64,000 nt of DNA, from the NCBI GenBank assembly GCA_903772945.1, contig CAICTM010000076.1, positions 1 to 64,000 of the forward strand, read 5' to 3'. Of the stretch, positions 22,042 through 33,064 are shown in pieces. Position numbers and translations under genes: made by a program. A model generated the notes under the pieces. The model was not told where the DNA came from. It did not search any database and saw only the letters and a program-made list of their open reading frames with translations. The number at the start of each line of letters is the position of its first letter. The stretch's first letter is position 1. The DNA is from Seminavis robusta. Lineage: Eukaryota > Bacillariophyta > Bacillariophyceae > Naviculales > Naviculaceae.

Positions 22042-23144
22042 TCGGCGAGGGTTTACGTAGTGAAGCTTCGCGCGAAAAGGGCGCATGCACCTCTGGACCT
22101 CTCCAGCCCCGATTCATTCCTCACTTTTGTTCTTTTCTTGGATTGATCGATCTTGTGATCACCCACATCTAACAACACACCATTTTAAAAGACTAGCTAG
22201 TCTCAACTACTAGATTGTCTCTTATTTCACATTTCCAAACTAATACCCACAGCACTCTTTCAACACCCATCCTACATCGGTGACTTGAACATAGCCGGGC
22301 CTTTCATGGCACGAACCGCCCACTACGTTCATCAACCTCACACAACATCACACACATGGACCATCAACTTCATCAGCCCATAACATTTCACATGGGCTGA
22401 CTACACAAATGGAGGTTCTATGGATCAAAAGCCTATGCAAATTGATCCACTTCAAGTGAGCTTTAGAGCAATAACACTAGTAATGCTGCTTCAAAGCCCA
22501 ACTTGGGGTGCCTTCTAGTGCTAGCACCATAGGCACAGTCACAGGCTAGTCCACATGAGCTGATGTTGTAGGTCACTGAAAGTAGCTCTCGAGTAGCCCA
22601 CAAGATATCGATTCAAGAACTTATCGTGTGAAGATCTCACAGTCTACCTGTATGGACGAAACGTGTGCCCGAGATACAGGTACTGTAGTTGCACCATTTC
22701 GAAACTTTAAAATCAAAAAATCATTAAAAAAAACTTGTCTTCAATCGTGCGGGATATTCCAGTAGGGTGTGAGATAATGCTCGGGCCTATGTGTTTACAA
22801 AGTGACAATGCCAGGGTTAACTCTTTTGCTTACACAAGCGTTAACAAGAAGGGTGCCAACTTTTTCACCTCTATCTTTCCGCCATTTTTTACATGTGTTT
22901 GTGGTTCCACTGTCCCACCCATCCATCATCAAAAGAGAGACAGCGATCACACCCATCGGCTTTCATAGACGTCTAACCTTTCATCATTTGAGGTTGTTTG
23001 AATAGCTGTTTGAAACGATTAGACTGGAGGTTCATTGGATTGGAGTGGTTGCTGCAACTTTTGTTCTCATTGACTGCATTGGATCCAACCTTGACTTTGA
23101 CACGATCGATCGACCATTTTCCCCATAGCACTACAGTAGCGACA
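22042..23144. other. Upstream region of copy B genes
   Basis: No gene is supported on either strand. It matches 14570-15942 of copy A without the 285-bp insert; the uninterrupted junction is near 22707. Confidence 0.55.
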
Positions 23145-24288
23145 ATGCGATCTTCACGTAGCACCATGAGCGGCGTACTGGGCCTCTTGTATTTGGGAAG
23201 TCTGACCATGACGGCCAGCGCCGTCAACTTGACCATCACGGTGACTTACGATGCGTTTCCAGAGGTGAGTACAGAGTCTACGTGTCTATGTGTGTGAGGA
23301 CTTGATGCCGGCATTGCATTTTCTCCTCACACCGGTGCACGCCATCATGTCCTACCGTATCCTACTGTTCGTACTAGGAAACCATGTGGACGTTTGGTAG
23401 TCCAAGCACTGAACTGTTCCGGCAAGACTTCAATAGCTGGAATGCCACTACGGATGGTCTAGACCGCTCCGAGACGTTTGATGATTTGACTCCTGGTAAC
23501 TACCAATTTGTCATGGAAGACAGTGCGGGAAATGGCATTTGTTGCGGCAGTGGCATGGGAACCATCGTCATGGCGGACGATGCCGGAGTTGTCTACCAGC
23601 GCTATGGAATCTTTACCGATGCCCTACATGTCAACCTACAAATCAGTGCCCAAGGCGTGGTCAATGCACGGGAAGTGAGTCCTCCCCCTCCGACTGCACT
23701 TGGAGGCAATGGCGACCCAGAGTGGCCTGGATTTGCTTCGGACGAGCTGGATCACTCCTTCTCGCTCAACATCAAGTTTGATCAGAGTGAGTACCGGTAG
23801 TCAGCTCGAGTCATAACTCACAAAGCAAGACCAGTCTCTTGCTTTATCTGGTTCAGGCACTGATCTTGACGGACGTTCAGAAACTCACCCACCGGTGCCC
23901 CCCTCACTTCACCTCTCATCAATTGAATTGAATTGAATTGAATTGCACAGACCCAACAGACATTTCGGTAACCATCAAGAAAAAAGATGATACATACTTC
24001 AACACGGGATGGCTCGACTTTTACTCCTACACTCCAGTGCCCGCCAATGCTAACCAACTTTGGTCTGAAACCTTTGACGAGGTGGAAGCTGGAGTCTACT
24101 ATTTGCGCATCGAGGACAGCGCCGGCAATGGCCTAGGTCCTGACGGATGGATCACCATGACCAATCACACGGATGTCTTTTGGCAAATGGCCGGGGATGG
24201 CTTTTCCACTCGGCTCGACCGGGCATTCATGGTTCGAGGTTGGTATGGCAACACGGTTCTCGTGAATGGTTATTCTCTCTCAGACTAA
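23145..24288 (+). CDS. Secreted protein with two GNGICC-type domains (copy B, intact)
   Basis: Three exons are inferred: 23145-23264, 23378-23786 and 23951-24288, all GT-AG, giving 288 residues. A signal peptide (about 1-26, ending TASA) leads into VNLTITVTYDAFPEE. Domain 1 contains EDSAGNGICCGSGMG, and domain 2 contains EDSAGNGLGPDGW, which lacks the cysteine pair. Each is preceded by a SETFDxxxxGxY motif. The same domain type sits twice at the C-terminus of the protease at 6754-9103, so these genes share a secreted module. The biochemical role is not known to me; a beta-rich extracellular binding domain is a guess. The copy at 15943 is frameshifted. Confidence 0.8.
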
Positions 24289-25150
24289 TTGCTAGCTAGA
24301 TCTAGCTAGACTTACATGTATTACGGTACTTGGCTTCTCTAATGCTATATGCAGCGTACTACTCAGAGTACAATGGTGGCTTTGTCTTATAGCCAAGGAG
24401 CACTGAGGCTGCCTCCTTCGAGTGGTCTGGAGACATTTTGCTTGTACTAGATAGTAGCTAGAGAGCGGTATCACCCAAGAATCGAAACAATACTTGGACA
24501 GGATGACAGGATATCACATCTTTGTAGTAGAATGCCCTCGTTGGCCCTCTGTTTGCGTAATTCCCAGTACATATGCATAGAAACCATGAAGCAACACAAA
24601 TGATGGTTATGTTGCTTATTGTTGTGTCTGACTGGTCCTGGTCAGCCTTCTTCTTTCATCCCTGAATGGTTTGAATTGAATGATTCGATTGATTCAACTC
24701 GGATCCAAGGGGTATGGAACTTTAAGTCTTTACTTTCCGTACAGTTCTGGTACGGTACAGCTTACAGCTTACTGTACCAACTACCAACGTACCAACAAGG
24801 GAGATGATGAGGGATGAGTGTTTGCCCAGACATTACCATAACATCCCACAATCATTCGATTCGATTGGCACATTGGCACGGTCGCAATGAAGGTCCGCAT
24901 GAGATCTCGAGAAAAGGATCTCGAGAAAAGGACATGTTGGCACAGGTCCAATGCACCCATCAGTCACGAAGTAGTTAAAGAGATGGTAGCTTTGGGTTCA
25001 CTACGCTGGATCCTTCTGAATTCCTGGCTGAATAGAAACTTGAGAGTTTGGGGAGGGTTGCTTGTTGTTTTTGCTCATAAAGAACGATACCAAGAAAGCA
25101 AAACTGATACTGAATACAACGACCCTGATACCACACTACCGTAATTAACA
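24289..25150. other. Intergenic between the two duplicated genes (copy B)
   Basis: No gene seen. It matches 17085-17938, with a 9-base extra TTGGCACAT unit near 24866. Confidence 0.5.
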
Positions 25151-27455
25151 ATGTTGCTTAGGTTGATCATTGTTGTTTCTCTTGCGGTTGTGTCCGCCGT
25201 TGGTAAGGCTAGCAATGCATGAACGATGGGCTCCCTCTCGACAATGAATGTAATAGCTCACTTCACACACTATTCTGTCTTCTCTATTGGCTCGCACAGA
25301 GCCCCGCCACCCAACCACTCTCCAGGATGCCCTTGAGATGATTGTGGACCTCCAGGACACAGTAACCCGTCTGCAGCAAAAGATGAAAATGAGAGAAAAT
25401 AGCATTGGTGAGCAGATTTTTCGACTCACCAAGAAGATGGAAGACATGGAAACCATTGTCAAGTTCAACACCGCCGATCTCAATGGCCACGCAGAGAAAC
25501 TGGATACGGTAGAAGCCACCGTCGCTGACCTTCAAGAACACAGAAAATTGGGAACCCATGGGCATCGTGAGCTGGCTTCCACCTTGGAAGAAGTCATTGC
25601 CAAGACAGCTTGTATTTCTGACACTAGTGATGAAACCAAGCTCTGGCTGGATCCAAACTGTATTAGCAATCTTGAGACAAAAGAATATCCCTGCTTTGAC
25701 AACCAAGCCAGTGTGGAAGCAGCTTTGGGGGATGTCACTGAGAATGAGCAAATCTACGGGCCTATCTATTACTGGTGCTTTGAACCCATGTCCTTTTCCG
25801 ACCTTATTAGCACTTCCAGGGATGCATCGCATGCTTCTTTTAATGAGGACATTGGAGGTTGGGACGTCAGTTTGGTGACTAACATGAACAACATGCTGTA
25901 CGGTGCTTCTGTATTCAACCAAGACATCTCTAATTGGAATGTGAGCCAAGTGACGAACTTCAATTACATGTTCTATGCTGCTTCAAGCTTCAATTCGGAT
26001 GTTTCAAACTGGGATGTCAGCGGTGCTTCCTTTGCATCCCATATGTTCAAGGAATCAGCATTCAATACCGACCTTTGTTCCTGGCAGTCAAAACTTGACA
26101 TTGACTGCACCGTGTCTGAAATGTTTCAAAATACAGAATGTGAAATGAATGGTACCCCAGGTCAAATGAACGATTACTGGAGTGACTTCTGCCATCCCTG
26201 CATCATCCCATCAGATTCACCCTCTTCAAATCCTTCAGGTGGGCCATCAGCTTCACCATCTTCAATTCCTTCAAGTGAGCCCACCAGTGACCCCACTCCA
26301 GGTCCCACACCTGGGCCAACACCTGGTCCCACTGTTGGTCCTACTCCTGGGCCAACTCCAGGTCCTACTTCCGGTCCCACACCGGGCCCCACTCCAGAAC
26401 CATCGCCTGCTCCATCACCTGGACCAACCTCAGGCCCAACACCTGTGCCTTCCTCTGTCCCATCTAGAGATCCTACGGGGCATCCAAGCAGTTTCCCGTC
26501 TTTTGCTCCAAGTGGGATTCCCAGCGGCACCCCCACCAATAGTATGGAACCATCAAGCAGCCCCAGCAAGAGTAGCCAACCCTCGAACAGCCCTCAACCA
26601 TCTCAGGCGCCAAGCTATGCTTGCATTCCAGACCAAGATGCTGCTGAGTTTGCTGTGGACAATGTCGCTGCTGCAGAAGAAGCTTATGGGCCAATCTATA
26701 GTTGGTGCTTTGAAGCGATGTCATTTTATCAGCTGCTCAGCTCAGAAAGAAATTCAAACATGGCTTCTTTTAACGAGGACATCGGAGGTTGGGATATCAG
26801 CAAGGTTACCAACTTAAACAATGTGCTTCGCGGTGCATCCAGTTTTGATCAAGACATTTCCAACTGGGATACTAGCCGAGTGCTAAGCCTTGGAGGTACT
26901 TTCCGAGATGCTACTGTGTTCAACCAAGATATCTCAATGTGGGATGTGAGCCAAGTGACTGCAATGTGGGCCGCGTTCCGGGGTGCCTCTGCCATGAATA
27001 GTACAATCTCTACCTGGGATGTCAGTTCAGTAACCAGCCTGAACAACATGTTTTATGCAGCTTCATCATACAACCAAGACATCTCTAATTGGAATCTGAG
27101 CCAAGTGACAACAATGTCGGGTATGTTTCAGGGCGCTTCTTCTTTCAACCAAGATGTTAGTGGATGGGATGTAAGCTCAGTCGAAAACAGCAGCAAAATG
27201 TTCCGGTCTTCAGGCTTTAACCAAGATATCTCTGGATGGCACTTGGGTTCTTTGACCAACGGAAACACAATGTTTTACGACGCATCCCAATTTAACCAGG
27301 ATTTGTGTGATTGGGGCTCCAATCTCTTAGATAGCCTTGCTGACAGTGTGGCTAACATGTTCCACTCCACAGCTTGTCCCAGCGCAGATACTGCACCTAC
27401 TCTTGTTAGTGGAGATTGGCAAAATCTTTGCTACTCTTGTAATTCCATCAGCTAA
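25151..27455 (+). CDS. BspA-like (DUF285) repeat surface protein (copy B, intact)
   Basis: Exon 1 (25151-25202) encodes a signal peptide (MLLRLIIVVSLAVVSAV). A GT-AG intron leads to exon 2 (25300-27455), giving 735 residues. Residues about 30-115 look coiled coil. Then comes a module with YGPIYYWCFEPMSF, followed by BspA-type repeats (FNxDISxWDVSxVTxMxxMF). A linker of about 110 residues rich in PTPG and PS follows. Next comes a second YGPIYSWCFEAMSF module and a longer repeat block, then a cysteine-containing end. DUF285/BspA repeats are leucine-rich-repeat-like and serve adhesion in bacteria and some protists; they are expanded in diatoms. The likely place is the cell surface or extracellular matrix. 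No C-terminal membrane anchor is seen. Confidence 0.9.
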
Positions 27456-27889
27456 TCGCATTGAGAACAATGGAGTGAAAGAAAAAGAGATAGCCAAACG
27501 AGAAAATACATCCATAAAAGTAATCCCCTGGAGTCCATTCCCACCCATCGTCCACTCTAAACCATACTAGTACTAGTAACCTCTTGCTTCGTCATGAGTA
27601 AATGGATCCATAGTGAAAGTGAAGAAAACCCAGAAACTGTAAAGACCACGCAAAAGAATGTAAGAAAATATATTCAGGCCATGTTGGTTTGTGCTGTTTT
27701 GGAACTGGCAGACCTTCCAGATAGTGGACCCGCCCTGACTTTCTTTCCACAAGAATAGTACGGAATGTTGGCAGTGTGTTGGATACGTGTACATATTCTA
27801 GTCTAGAACTGGAGCTGGCGCTGATTGATCATCTTTCCCTCGTCCTGCCATGTGGTTCGAGGTTCGGGGAGTGGCTGGCTCTACCACCG

Positions 27890-28010
27890 GTACGGTAGCG
27901 GTAGGTCGGTAGGTTGACTTCTATCGGTACTAGCTAGCTAGAGTACATGATGCAGCTCGTACTAGCTAGTACATCGTACCGTAGCTAGCGATACCGATAC
28001 CGGTACTGCC
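27890..28010. repeat. Palindrome-rich segment (GGTACCGGTA/CTAGCTAG)
   Basis: Left (ACCGGTACGGTAGCGGTAG, TATCGGTACTAGCTAG) and right (CTAGCTAGTAC, CGATACCGATACCGGT) motifs are complementary around a centre near 27950. The segment can fold on itself. It begins exactly where homology between duplication copies ends. No gene in 27456-28292. Confidence 0.55.
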
Positions 28011-28292
28011 TTGAGAGGGATGAGTCGAGTCGAGTCGTTCAGCACGTTCCATCACTCATAAGGCTTCTTCAGAAATGTTGACATTCTTGCTTGGACACTT
28101 TCCTTGTGAAAAGGCTTCTATTTGTAGCTTGAAACCATTAAAATTTTTACCAACTCCGTAGTAACTCCGTGCTTGTGACACTCACGCACCACGAGGCTCC
28201 TCCAAATCCAATCTCGAGCAAAACATGGGCGCGGATTGCAGAAACTCTCGATTGTTATACATGTACATTAGCTATTGAGTCCTCCGTTGTCA

Positions 28293-31200
28293 TCAGTATC
28301 CACGCTTCATCTGTGCGAGTCCATTGCGGGAAGCAAGAAGTTGGAAAACGAATGGAACTTTGAAACTACCCTCTGGAATAGTCTCCATGCGAACAAGACG
28401 CCCTTCTGCAACCGAATCATCCACCAGCTGATCAATTGGATCAAACATGTCGGAGCCTTCTGCGTCAAACATGACGGTATGAAAATCGCTGTCATAAAAA
28501 ACCGAAGTGCCCAAGCAATTCCAGCTGCCAAGAAAGGCTGCGCGGCCATCAAAGACAGCCATCTTGTAGTGGAGGCAGAAATCTACCTCTTTGGTTGGAT
28601 CCGCCGCCGTAACGTACACCTCAACACCAAGTTCGATCACCCGCTCCAATGCTGCCCGAAACAAGGGATTGAAGAAGCTAATGCCATTCGTAGCGTCCGA
28701 GTTGGTAACCAAGCGAACCTTAACGCCCCTTTGGATGGCGCGGCTGATTGCCGCATCCAGTCCAGGGAAAAGTTGAAAGTAACCCAAGATCAAGTCGATC
28801 TTTTCTTGCGAGGTCTCAATCAGGAAGAGAAGCGTTGAGTAGATGATGTCTTGGCCGTCAATTCGACCTGCCTTGTGGTCCAGCTGGAACAACGTGATAT
28901 CCTCGCCACGAAGCTCCAGAGGCAGGGATCTCTTGAAGAAGGAGGACCTGCGCACTGAGACTTCGCTATGGCCCATTTTCATCTTCGAGAGTGGACCCCA
29001 ATCGATTTTCTCAACATCGATCTCGGTTGATTCGCCAATACAGTCAAGCGTGTGTTTCTCGGCTTCATTGGGAAGCTCTTCGTCTTCATCCAACAATCCA
29101 GCTGTGAAGTATGATGACTCGGTGAGCAACCGTGACATAGAGCTCTGAATAGATCTCTGACTCTGTAGTAAACTTCGTTTGCTTTGTTTGGGTTCATAGT
29201 CAGTATCCATGATATCACTTCTTTCGGTGGCGGGGACTTCACTTTCAAGATTCTGCTTTGGATAGCCTTCTTCCTCAAAGATCATGCTTACATCCCTTGC
29301 TTCCACCCATAAGTTTTTGAACAAGGCACTGGTTGTCGTGGCGAAAGATCCATACAGCAAAACGTCCGCGTCATGATAGTGGAAGTCGGAAGTGGTAAAG
29401 TATTCGGTGGTAATGTTGCGCCCGCCAGTCAAGACCCAACAATCGTCCACAATCATGATCTTGCGGTGACTCCCAACAACGTACGGTGGATTGACCTCCT
29501 CGTGAACGCGGTCCAACATCTTCACAGTCACCCCTGCGTCCACAAGACGGCTCAACGTTGCCATGTCGTTGATGCCGCGTAACAACAGCTTTTGGCGGAG
29601 GTAGTAGAGGGTAATAGCATCCACCATTACTTTGACATCGAGTCCCTCTTTCGAACGCTTGATCAGCGCATCTGCAACCTGCTCTCCCACCGTAGAATGT
29701 TCAATGAGCCAGGTCATGACCCAGATCTTGGAGGTGGCCCTCTCGATGAGTTGAAGTCGTTTTTCGAGCGCGTCTTCATTGTTGAGCAAGAGGCTGCAGA
29801 GTCTGCAATCAGATTCCCACCACTCTTCCTGTGTTTTCAACTCGTCAAAAGCTGCCAGGTGACCTCGCAAGCCTTCAGGAGTAAGTGTTGCATTGGCGGG
29901 TACTGCTGGCCCGTCTTGAACCTTGGAGTTGCCCAGATGTGCATTTAAGAATCCAGTCCGGTAGTCACCGAAAGAAGAAAACAGAAGCACGTTTTTCTCA
30001 CTGGAGAGTCCCAACAGATCCAGCACAAAGAGCGTAGCTTTTAGCAATGCACCGAATGGCTCTGGAAAGGGCCAACCAAAGATGTCGTCCTTGGCGTATG
30101 GCAGACCGTGGGCGAGGAGATGGCATACAATAATCAGCAAAAGGAGAGGGGCAAACAACACCAGAGCTGAAGCTGTCACGGTGGAATTAGATTGAGTGAC
30201 CGTGTCGACCAGCAGTGTCTGCAGCTGAAAGACGAGCGCAATGATTGCTTGCACGCCGAGATTATCCACCACACAAGCTCTTGAAACAAAGTCGGCGTCG
30301 TGCCCTTTGAGCTTGACCAACCAAAGTGCCACCGATGCCGAGAAGGTTACGGCATAGATCGCCCCCGCCAGAAACCCAAACAAAAAGAGCAACCCTTTTG
30401 CCGCGTCTTGCTGTGTTGGAGGGAAAGCAAAGATACCCAATAGGATGCAAACGGCGAAAAGGAAACTGAAATTCCAGAGACCCGTGTGTACAATGTCTTT
30501 GCCGTTCTTTTTGACTTTTCGCAGCATTTGAGATGCGATGGAAGCCATTCCTCCAATGGGGAATGCGATAGCTGCGAGCCAAAGCCATTCAGGTTCAAGC
30601 CCAAAGTAGAGCTCGGTGATAAGTGACAGCGTCCCCATGAGAATGTTGGCAACAGCCAAGAGAATGGTGTTGAGCATGAAATTCCTGACGATGGAAGTTC
30701 CAAAGTAGGTCCTTATGACGTTCCAAATATCTCGTGCCAATCCTTCTTTTGGTGTTTCTGTGTTGTTTGGTTGGATGAATGCCGCGGATCGAATCACTTG
30801 ATCGGCACTGATAAGTGAAAAGGCGACACCGAGAAAGCCCAGAATAGTGGCACTGACTTGGACAACGGAGGAATCTCGTCCAGTGGACATGACAATGGCT
30901 AGACAAATGCTGGGTATGAGAAAGCCAATGGATTCGAGCAGCGTCCTCATCATGGCAGCACTGCCCAACTGATCTTTGGGAAAGGCCAAGTTGGTCATTG
31001 CCTGCAAATTGATATTCCAACTTGCAGATCCAATACCCGAGACCATGGCCAGTGCAGTGATTGCTGCAAATGACTGGACATGAAACATGCCCAGAAATCC
31101 TCCAAACATGAAAGAAACACCCAACACAACAAAAGCAGTGCCTCGTACGGCACTTCCAAAGAAGATGGAAGGTTGCCACAAGAAGAAGAGACCAGCAGTG

Positions 31201-31466
31201 ATGCTGGCCATGAGGTACAGTAGAAACACGGTGCCTGCTTGACTCACGGCGAAATCCAATTCGTCAATGCGCATCACCAAGAAGAGTTCCAAGGACAACC
31301 GTAGGATGCGATAGGCACCAATGCTGCACGAAAATCGGATCAGCTCCATGGTACTGAAGCGTAGCTCTGGAACTTGCTTGTCATTGTCCTTCTCGAGATC
31401 TTGTTCGTCATCAAAGGGGCCAGCCTCCAAGTCTTGTTCTAGTTGCGTCTTACTGGAGCCGCCCAT
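28293..31466 (-). CDS. MFS-like transporter fused to a two-HKD phospholipase D-like domain
   Basis: A single-exon frame of 1057 residues from the first ATG at 31466 (MGGSSKTQLEQD). An acidic N-terminal tail is followed by about 12 hydrophobic segments (roughly residues 50-500) with an MFS-like layout. The second half is a PLD-superfamily module with two HxKxxxxD motifs: HRKIMIVD at about 667, followed by GGRN, and HYKMAVFD at about 966, followed by GSWN. These are the catalytic signatures of phospholipase D and cardiolipin synthase-type enzymes; both are complete, so an active phosphatidyl-transferase or phosphodiesterase is plausible. Between them is a charged Ser/Lys/Asp-rich insert of about 150 residues. 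There is no stop or intron between halves, so the fusion is in the sequence as given. By analogy with bacterial transporter-acyltransferase fusions, it may move a lipid and process it. The substrate is unknown. Confidence 0.85.
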   Translation of the reverse strand: MGGSSKTQLEQDLEAGPFDDEQDLEKDNDKQVPELRFSTMELIRFSCSIGAYRILRLSLELFLVMRIDELDFAVSQAGTVFLLYLMASITAGLFFLWQPSIFFGSAVRGTAFVVLGVSFMFGGFLGMFHVQSFAAITALAMVSGIGSASWNINLQAMTNLAFPKDQLGSAAMMRTLLESIGFLIPSICLAIVMSTGRDSSVVQVSATILGFLGVAFSLISADQVIRSAAFIQPNNTETPKEGLARDIWNVIRTYFGTSIVRNFMLNTILLAVANILMGTLSLITELYFGLEPEWLWLAAIAFPIGGMASIASQMLRKVKKNGKDIVHTGLWNFSFLFAVCILLGIFAFPPTQQDAAKGLLFLFGFLAGAIYAVTFSASVALWLVKLKGHDADFVSRACVVDNLGVQAIIALVFQLQTLLVDTVTQSNSTVTASALVLFAPLLLLIIVCHLLAHGLPYAKDDIFGWPFPEPFGALLKATLFVLDLLGLSSEKNVLLFSSFGDYRTGFLNAHLGNSKVQDGPAVPANATLTPEGLRGHLAAFDELKTQEEWWESDCRLCSLLLNNEDALEKRLQLIERATSKIWVMTWLIEHSTVGEQVADALIKRSKEGLDVKVMVDAITLYYLRQKLLLRGINDMATLSRLVDAGVTVKMLDRVHEEVNPPYVVGSHRKIMIVDDCWVLTGGRNITTEYFTTSDFHYHDADVLLYGSFATTTSALFKNLWVEARDVSMIFEEEGYPKQNLESEVPATERSDIMDTDYEPKQSKRSLLQSQRSIQSSMSRLLTESSYFTAGLLDEDEELPNEAEKHTLDCIGESTEIDVEKIDWGPLSKMKMGHSEVSVRRSSFFKRSLPLELRGEDITLFQLDHKAGRIDGQDIIYSTLLFLIETSQEKIDLILGYFQLFPGLDAAISRAIQRGVKVRLVTNSDATNGISFFNPLFRAALERVIELGVEVYVTAADPTKEVDFCLHYKMAVFDGRAAFLGSWNCLGTSVFYDSDFHTVMFDAEGSDMFDPIDQLVDDSVAEGRLVRMETIPEGSFKVPFVFQLLASRNGLAQMKRGY

Positions 31467-31610
31467 TTTGCTCGTTTCTTCTTGTTCGGTTAAGCTGGAG
31501 CCGCCCACTGTTGCTCGTTGGATTTTGTATAGTATTACTTGTTGGTTGCAGATTTGTGAGCCTGAAGAGCACGATAGCTGGGAGATACATGAGGGCTCAT
31601 AAAGTTTGTG

Positions 31611-31801
31611 TGGGAACAAGGTACCAGTTAATACCTGGTACTAGTTCCGCAAAACCAGCGCACTCCCTGGATCCTGCGTGGATGCTGAATGCTTGGACGA
31701 ACCAGGAATAAGTAAAAATTACTTGCAGAATCAATCCTGATAACCTACCGGTACTCGAACCAAGAGCAATCTTTTAAAAATTGCTCACAAGTACCGCTAA
31801 G
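31611..31801 (+). repeat. Dispersed repeat, copy 1
   Basis: It begins GTGGGAACAAGGTAC and includes CCAGCGCACTCCCTG, GAACCAGGAATAAGTAAAAA and CGGTACTCGAACCAAGAGCA, ending near ATTGCTCACAAGTA. The same blocks in the same order occur at 32848-33064. Confidence 0.75.
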
Positions 31802-32847
31802 GTTTTACTACGGATTCCAGAATAATTGTCCATGTATGTGTCACAGAAATTGCACCACCATAGCACAGAAATTGGGCTCATGTAGACCTCAGTATAAAGA
31901 CTTAGGAGCGGAAATCAATTTCTGTGTCACCAAAATCAACAGTTTCACGGGACTAGTTAGACTAGTCATACACAATTTCTGCTGCCTCAGTTCGTTTCAT
32001 CCATTTTACTTAAAGGTCATGCCCCGATTTCTGTGACTGCCCATAAGCACAAAACCGGTTTTCTCATCCTGGAGTCAATTCTTTTAATCCGTAGTAAAAG
32101 CCGACCCTATTATAGTCGACATGTCGACATACACGACAATTGATTTCGAGCCTGTCAAGCCAAATAGAAGATGTTGCATGTTCCTCCAACTTCAACTCCA
32201 CAGCAATACCTGGTAAGCTCAGTAGTCTAATACCAGTCAACGGGAACGCAAAACGACGAGTCGAGCGACAGTCGCCGCCGATTCGACGCTCCGCAGACGG
32301 TCTAGCGCGGTGCTACCATCACCATCGCTTACCAACTAGTCTTCTGGTGTTTGTCGGTGAAGGAATGCAGTCGATAGGCCAGTCGAAACAGCGGCAGAAT
32401 GCCCATTGTCGGCTCGTCTGTTGTTGGGGTAGAAAGATAATGGATATGTAATTATTTATCAGGTAGAATAACACGGCAAATCACATTGAGTAACTATCCC
32501 AAAAATAGACCATCTTCAGGAGCTTAGAAGTGAAGGAAGAAGCCAATCCAGTCAACTGCAGTTCATTGCCAACAATTCCAGGGTGTTGTTGGCGATCATG
32601 TGACGATGTTGGTTGGACCGACATCCCATCTCGATAAGCCGACAGAGTTGTTTACACTTTGGGTCCATTTTAGTTACCCAATGAGGTTAATCTCTGGTAA
32701 CTCCTCAGAATGAGCAGTCAGGATTTTGAATCAGTCGGATGGTTTGGGTTAGGGTGAAAGTAGAATTCTCAACTTGATCTTCAGATTTGTGTAGAATCCA
32801 GTAGGTTCCAGAATTCTCAACTAAATCGGTGGAGTAGCAGTCTGTGT

Positions 32848-33064
32848 GCATGGGAACAAGGTACATGTACGAGAACCAGTTCCGTAAAACCAGCGCACTC
32901 CCTGCATCCTGCATGCTGCATGGTGCATGCTAGCATGGATGCTGAATACTAGGTCGAACCAGGAATAAGTAAAAATTACTTGCTGAATCCTGATACGGTG
33001 TAACCTACCGGTACTCGAACCAAGAGCAATTCAAAAATTGAATAAGTAAAAATTGCTCACAAGT
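32848..33064 (+). repeat. Dispersed repeat, copy 2
   Basis: Direct-orientation relative of 31611-31801. It has an expanded GCATGCTGCATGGTGCATGC stretch and an extra AAAAATTGAATAAGTAAAAA segment near its right end. Confidence 0.75.

Larger units (their letters stand above)
21875..27890 (+). repeat. Segmental duplication, copy B
   Basis: Direct copy of 11152-20662 without the Crypton-like element and without the 285-bp insert. The first 167 bases are identical to copy A by eye. Both genes are open. Its right edge passes into a different palindrome-rich sequence from that of copy A. Confidence 0.95.
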
